DNA from: an uncultured Oscillospiraceae bacterium
GTDB lineage: Bacteria; Bacillota; Clostridia; Oscillospirales; Ruminococcaceae
Assembly: GCA_900556255.1 (NCBI GenBank)
Contig: USNZ01000027.1
Coordinates: 1-9,520 of the forward strand
DNA: 9,520 bases
Direction: 5' to 3'
The position numbers and the translations under genes are program-made. Under the pieces are notes generated by a model. That model was given only the letters and a program-made list of their open reading frames with translations. It made no database searches and was not told where the DNA came from. Each line of letters opens with the position of its first letter. Position 1 is the first letter of the stretch. This document shows, in pieces, positions 7,483 through 9,520 of this stretch.

Positions 7483-8229
7483 ATGCGACCGCTACAAAAC
7501 AGCAAGGGTACCACACTGGTGGAACTGATGGTCAGCATAACGCTGCTGACGATTTTGACGCTGACGGCCATCAGCCTGCTTGCGCCCTGCGCCCGCGCGT
7601 ATATCACGGTGCAGCAGCAAAGCCGCGCCCAGACCCTGGCCGATGCCCTGGTCGAAAACCTGCGCCTGGAGCTGGAAAACGCCGTGGGTGAAATGCGCTT
7701 TGCCGAGGCAAGCGAAACCGACAGCAGCAAGGTGTACGAAACCCTTGTCAGCGCCGAAACCCCGCGCCCCGCGCAGGGCACCGCGCTGGAGTACAGCGTG
7801 TTCCCGAACCATGTGGTCATGCTGGACGCGGGGGCCGTGCCGCCGCTGACGAAACAAATCAGCGAAACCGAAACCAAGACGATTTTAACCGCGGAGGATG
7901 CCGAAAAAAAGCAGGGCTACCTGCACATGCGCTATTTTCGGGACAGCCAGACCGTGACCGAGGCAAAAAATGGCTTTGCCTACGCCTATACAGACATCTA
8001 CGCCAAGGGCGCGTATATGAACATGAAGATAGGCGACATTACCTTTTACGCCCGCGGCTGGGAACAGGACGACGACAAAACCGTCACACGCCTGACCTCG
8101 CTGACGGTGGTCATAACCATTGTGTCGGAAAAGGACCGGGCGGTGCTTTGCACCCAAAAGGCCATTATCCCGTTGCCGGGTAAGCCTGTGTATTCCGCAG
8201 GCCCCCTGCTGAATGATGCAAACGAATAA
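7483..8229 (+). CDS. Prepilin-type minor pilin, PilW/GspJ type
   Basis: From the ATG at 7483 the product is 248 residues. An in-frame GTG at 7471 would add four residues (MQTA) but lacks spacing from the ribosome binding site. The leader MRPLQNSKG is followed by TTLVELMVSITLLTILTLTA, with Gly at -1 (G9), Glu at +5 (E14) and a membrane helix over residues ~15-33. The +1 residue is Thr instead of Phe/Met. The V-E-L-M-V-S pattern and size match the PilW/GspJ group, larger than PilV/GspI as expected. The post-helix stretch (QQQSRAQTLADALVENLRLE) is a long amphipathic helix, and the rest is a beta-rich head. Cysteines at 36 and 223 are the only two; a disulfide is possible but unproven. The gene is 21 nt after the PilV-like gene and 13 nt before the regulator, so part of the same operon. 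Its likely role is a pseudopilus/pilus tip subunit. Confidence 0.85.
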   Translation: MRPLQNSKGTTLVELMVSITLLTILTLTAISLLAPCARAYITVQQQSRAQTLADALVENLRLELENAVGEMRFAEASETDSSKVYETLVSAETPRPAQGTALEYSVFPNHVVMLDAGAVPPLTKQISETETKTILTAEDAEKKQGYLHMRYFRDSQTVTEAKNGFAYAYTDIYAKGAYMNMKIGDITFYARGWEQDDDKTVTRLTSLTVVITIVSEKDRAVLCTQKAIIPLPGKPVYSAGPLLNDANE

Positions 8230-8235
8230 GGGGGA
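8228..8235 (+). promoter_or_regulatory. Ribosome binding site for the regulator gene
   Basis: AAGGGGGA overlaps the stop codon of the upstream prepilin gene and lies seven bases before the ATG at 8243. This supports 8243 over the earlier in-frame ATGs at 8213 and 8216, which would lie inside the preceding gene and upstream of this tract. Confidence 0.65.
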
Positions 8236-8242
8236 CAGATGT

Positions 8243-9457
8243 ATGGATACCAAAAACCTGATGGAAGTCAAAATGCTGGGTGGGTTTGAGATCCGCCTGA
8301 ACGGTGAGCCTGTGCTGAAACAGCTGAAAACCACCCGCAAAGTGGCCGCTGTGATGGAATACCTGATTCTGCACCGCGACGAGCGCGTCAGCCACCAGAT
8401 GCTTATTGATGCCATCTGGGGCGGGCAGCATGCCTCCAACCCCGACATGGCGCTGCGCGCGATCCTGCACCGTGTGCGTAACATGGTGGAGGCCGAGCAG
8501 CTTGTGCCCATGCGCCACTGTATCGAGACAAGCCGCGGCTACTATAAGTGGAACCCCGCGTGCCTTTGCCGTGTGGACGCCTTTACCGTGGGCGACCTGA
8601 TGCAGCAGGCCCTGACCGAGCAGGACGAATTTGTGCGCAGCAAATTGTACGAGCAGGTGCTGGCACTGTATACGGGGCGTCTTTTGCCCCGCAACGCCAC
8701 TGAGCCGTGGGTGCAGACCGTCAGTGTGCAGCTGCATGCGCAGTACCGCACCGCCCTGCTGAACCTGCTGGAACTTTGCAAAAAGTGGGGCGAGAACGAG
8801 CGCATTGCCGCCCTGTGCGACCGTGCCCTGATGCTGGATCCCTACGAGGAACGCCTGTATCTGGAATGGATCCTGGCGCTGCAAAACCTCGGCCGCGAGG
8901 ACGAGGCGCGCCTTGTGTCCGAGCGCGGCGCGGCCATGGGCTGCCTGCACCGCAAGGTCGAGCCGGAGCGCGCGGACTCGGCTTACCGGCAGCTTCGTCA
9001 GGCGGATTTCGCCATGGAGGAGGACCTGCGCACCCTGATGCGGGACCTGCCCTCCGATGCCGACAACGGCGCGGTCATGTGCAGCTTTGAGGAGTTTTGC
9101 ACGGCCTACCGTGTGGCCCGCGGTATGCAGGCCCGTTTGGGGGAGCCGCTGTTTCTGGCACTGCTGCGCCTGACCCCCGTGCGGGGCACCAGCGCCAAGC
9201 GTACCGAGGATATGATGAAACAGTTGGGCGATGTGGTGCGCACCGCCCTGCGCCGCAGCGACGTGGCTGCCCGCCGCTTTGACACGCAGTATGTGCTGAT
9301 GCTGAACGGCAGCACGATGGAGGCCGGCGTCGGTCCGTTGGAGCGCATCAAGACGGCGTTCTACCGCCTGCCCAACCACGAGCGATTCCTGCTGAGCTAC
9401 ACGATGTACAACCCCGAGGCTGTCTCGTCCACACCCTTAGCCCGCGAACATCATTGA
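8243..9457 (+). CDS. SARP/BTAD-type transcriptional regulator with degenerate GGDEF-like C-terminus
   Basis: This cytoplasmic protein is 404 residues. Residues 7-105 form an OmpR/SARP winged helix: MEVKMLGGFEIRLNGEPV strands, V-M-E-Y-L-I-L-H-R helix, L-I-D-A-I-W-G, recognition helix A-L-R-A-I-L-H-R-V-R-N-M, and the wing ending T-S-R-G-Y-Y-K-W. Residues 111-233 match the BTAD helical repeat: V-D-A-F, L-Y-T-G-R-L-L-P, P-W-V, L-D-P-Y-E-E-R-L-Y and Q-N-L-G-R-E-D-E-A. Residues ~280-377 resemble a GGDEF fold: L-G-D-V-V-R-T-A-L-R-R-S-D-V-A-A-R aligns with the L..va..LR..DlvaR segment. The motif position reads R-F-D-T-Q-Y instead of R-x-G-G-D-E-F, so no cyclase activity is expected. Nucleotide sensing is possible but speculative. 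SARP proteins usually activate neighbouring genes by binding direct repeats near the -35 region. As the last gene of this cluster it may autoregulate the pilin operon; no operator is visible inside the window. Confidence 0.85.
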   Translation: MDTKNLMEVKMLGGFEIRLNGEPVLKQLKTTRKVAAVMEYLILHRDERVSHQMLIDAIWGGQHASNPDMALRAILHRVRNMVEAEQLVPMRHCIETSRGYYKWNPACLCRVDAFTVGDLMQQALTEQDEFVRSKLYEQVLALYTGRLLPRNATEPWVQTVSVQLHAQYRTALLNLLELCKKWGENERIAALCDRALMLDPYEERLYLEWILALQNLGREDEARLVSERGAAMGCLHRKVEPERADSAYRQLRQADFAMEEDLRTLMRDLPSDADNGAVMCSFEEFCTAYRVARGMQARLGEPLFLALLRLTPVRGTSAKRTEDMMKQLGDVVRTALRRSDVAARRFDTQYVLMLNGSTMEAGVGPLERIKTAFYRLPNHERFLLSYTMYNPEAVSSTPLAREHH

Positions 9458-9469
9458 CCGATACACGCA

Positions 9470-9520
9470 AAGAAGGGGTTCGTCGCGGTGTGGCTGCGCC
9501 ACGCTCCTGCACCCCTCCTT
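9470..9520 (+). terminator. Possible terminator dyad after the regulator gene, cut by the window end
   Basis: Bases 9470-9479 pair with 9511-9520 with one A/C mismatch (core AGGGGT with ACCCCT). The space between holds a second hairpin, 9487-9494 with 9498-9505, around a TGC loop, with two G-T wobbles. The dyad begins 12 nt after the stop codon of the regulator, a natural place for an operon end. The 3' flank, where a T-tract would lie, is outside the window, so a Rho-independent terminator cannot be confirmed. A REP-like element or structured RNA remains possible. Confidence 0.4.

Noticed and set aside
8213..8218. ATG codons as earlier starts for the regulator
   Set aside because: They lie inside the preceding gene without a ribosome binding site; the AAGGGGGA tract at 8228-8235 points to 8243, and the winged helix begins right after that start.
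8165..9379. A 404-codon minus-strand open frame
   Set aside because: It is a mirror of the SARP/BTAD regulator, which has clear winged-helix and BTAD motifs on the + strand. No family signature on the minus strand.

Overview
The window is fully coding on the + strand except for the last ~60 bases. It looks like accessory surface-structure DNA from a high-GC Firmicute. Best guess is a gut Clostridia member (Oscillospiraceae, Faecalibacterium/Subdoligranulum-like). This rests on the GC-rich third positions, strong AAGGAGG/AGGGGG ribosome binding sites, a GLUG-repeat surface protein, Gram-positive style prepilins (G|ETIVEV) and a SARP/BTAD regulator. The taxonomic call is an inference; no rRNA or housekeeping gene is present.

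Layout. (1) Bases 1-6317: the last ~2,104 residues of a giant, probably secreted protein whose start lies upstream of the window. Its N-terminal ~900 visible residues are a long series of degenerate GLUG-type repeats (GGxAGxNxGT). A less repetitive, lower-GC linker follows, then a chain of beta-sandwich (fibronectin III-like) modules. (2) Bases 6341-7120, 7117-7461 and 7483-8229: three small proteins, each with a prepilin-like N-terminus (short basic leader, Gly, hydrophobic helix). By N-terminal pattern and order they resemble the minor pilins GspK/PilX, GspI/PilV and GspJ/PilW. (3) Bases 8243-9457: a cytoplasmic regulator with an OmpR-type winged helix and a BTAD domain, plus a C-terminal region that looks like a GGDEF fold without the catalytic motif. 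(4) Bases 9458-9520: an imperfect dyad cut by the window end, possibly a terminator.

The genes are very tightly packed (23-nt gap, ATGA overlap, 21-nt gap, 13-nt gap) and almost certainly one transcript. The working model is a type IV pilus or pseudopilus tip module. The three minor pilins would form a priming/tip complex, the giant protein would be the adhesive or spacer component displayed by it, and the regulator would control the locus. Major pilin, assembly ATPase, platform protein and prepilin peptidase are not in the window, so the model depends on neighbouring DNA or on genes elsewhere in the genome. The giant protein has no sortase motif or membrane helix at its C-terminus, so its attachment must be N-terminal (out of view) or through partners.
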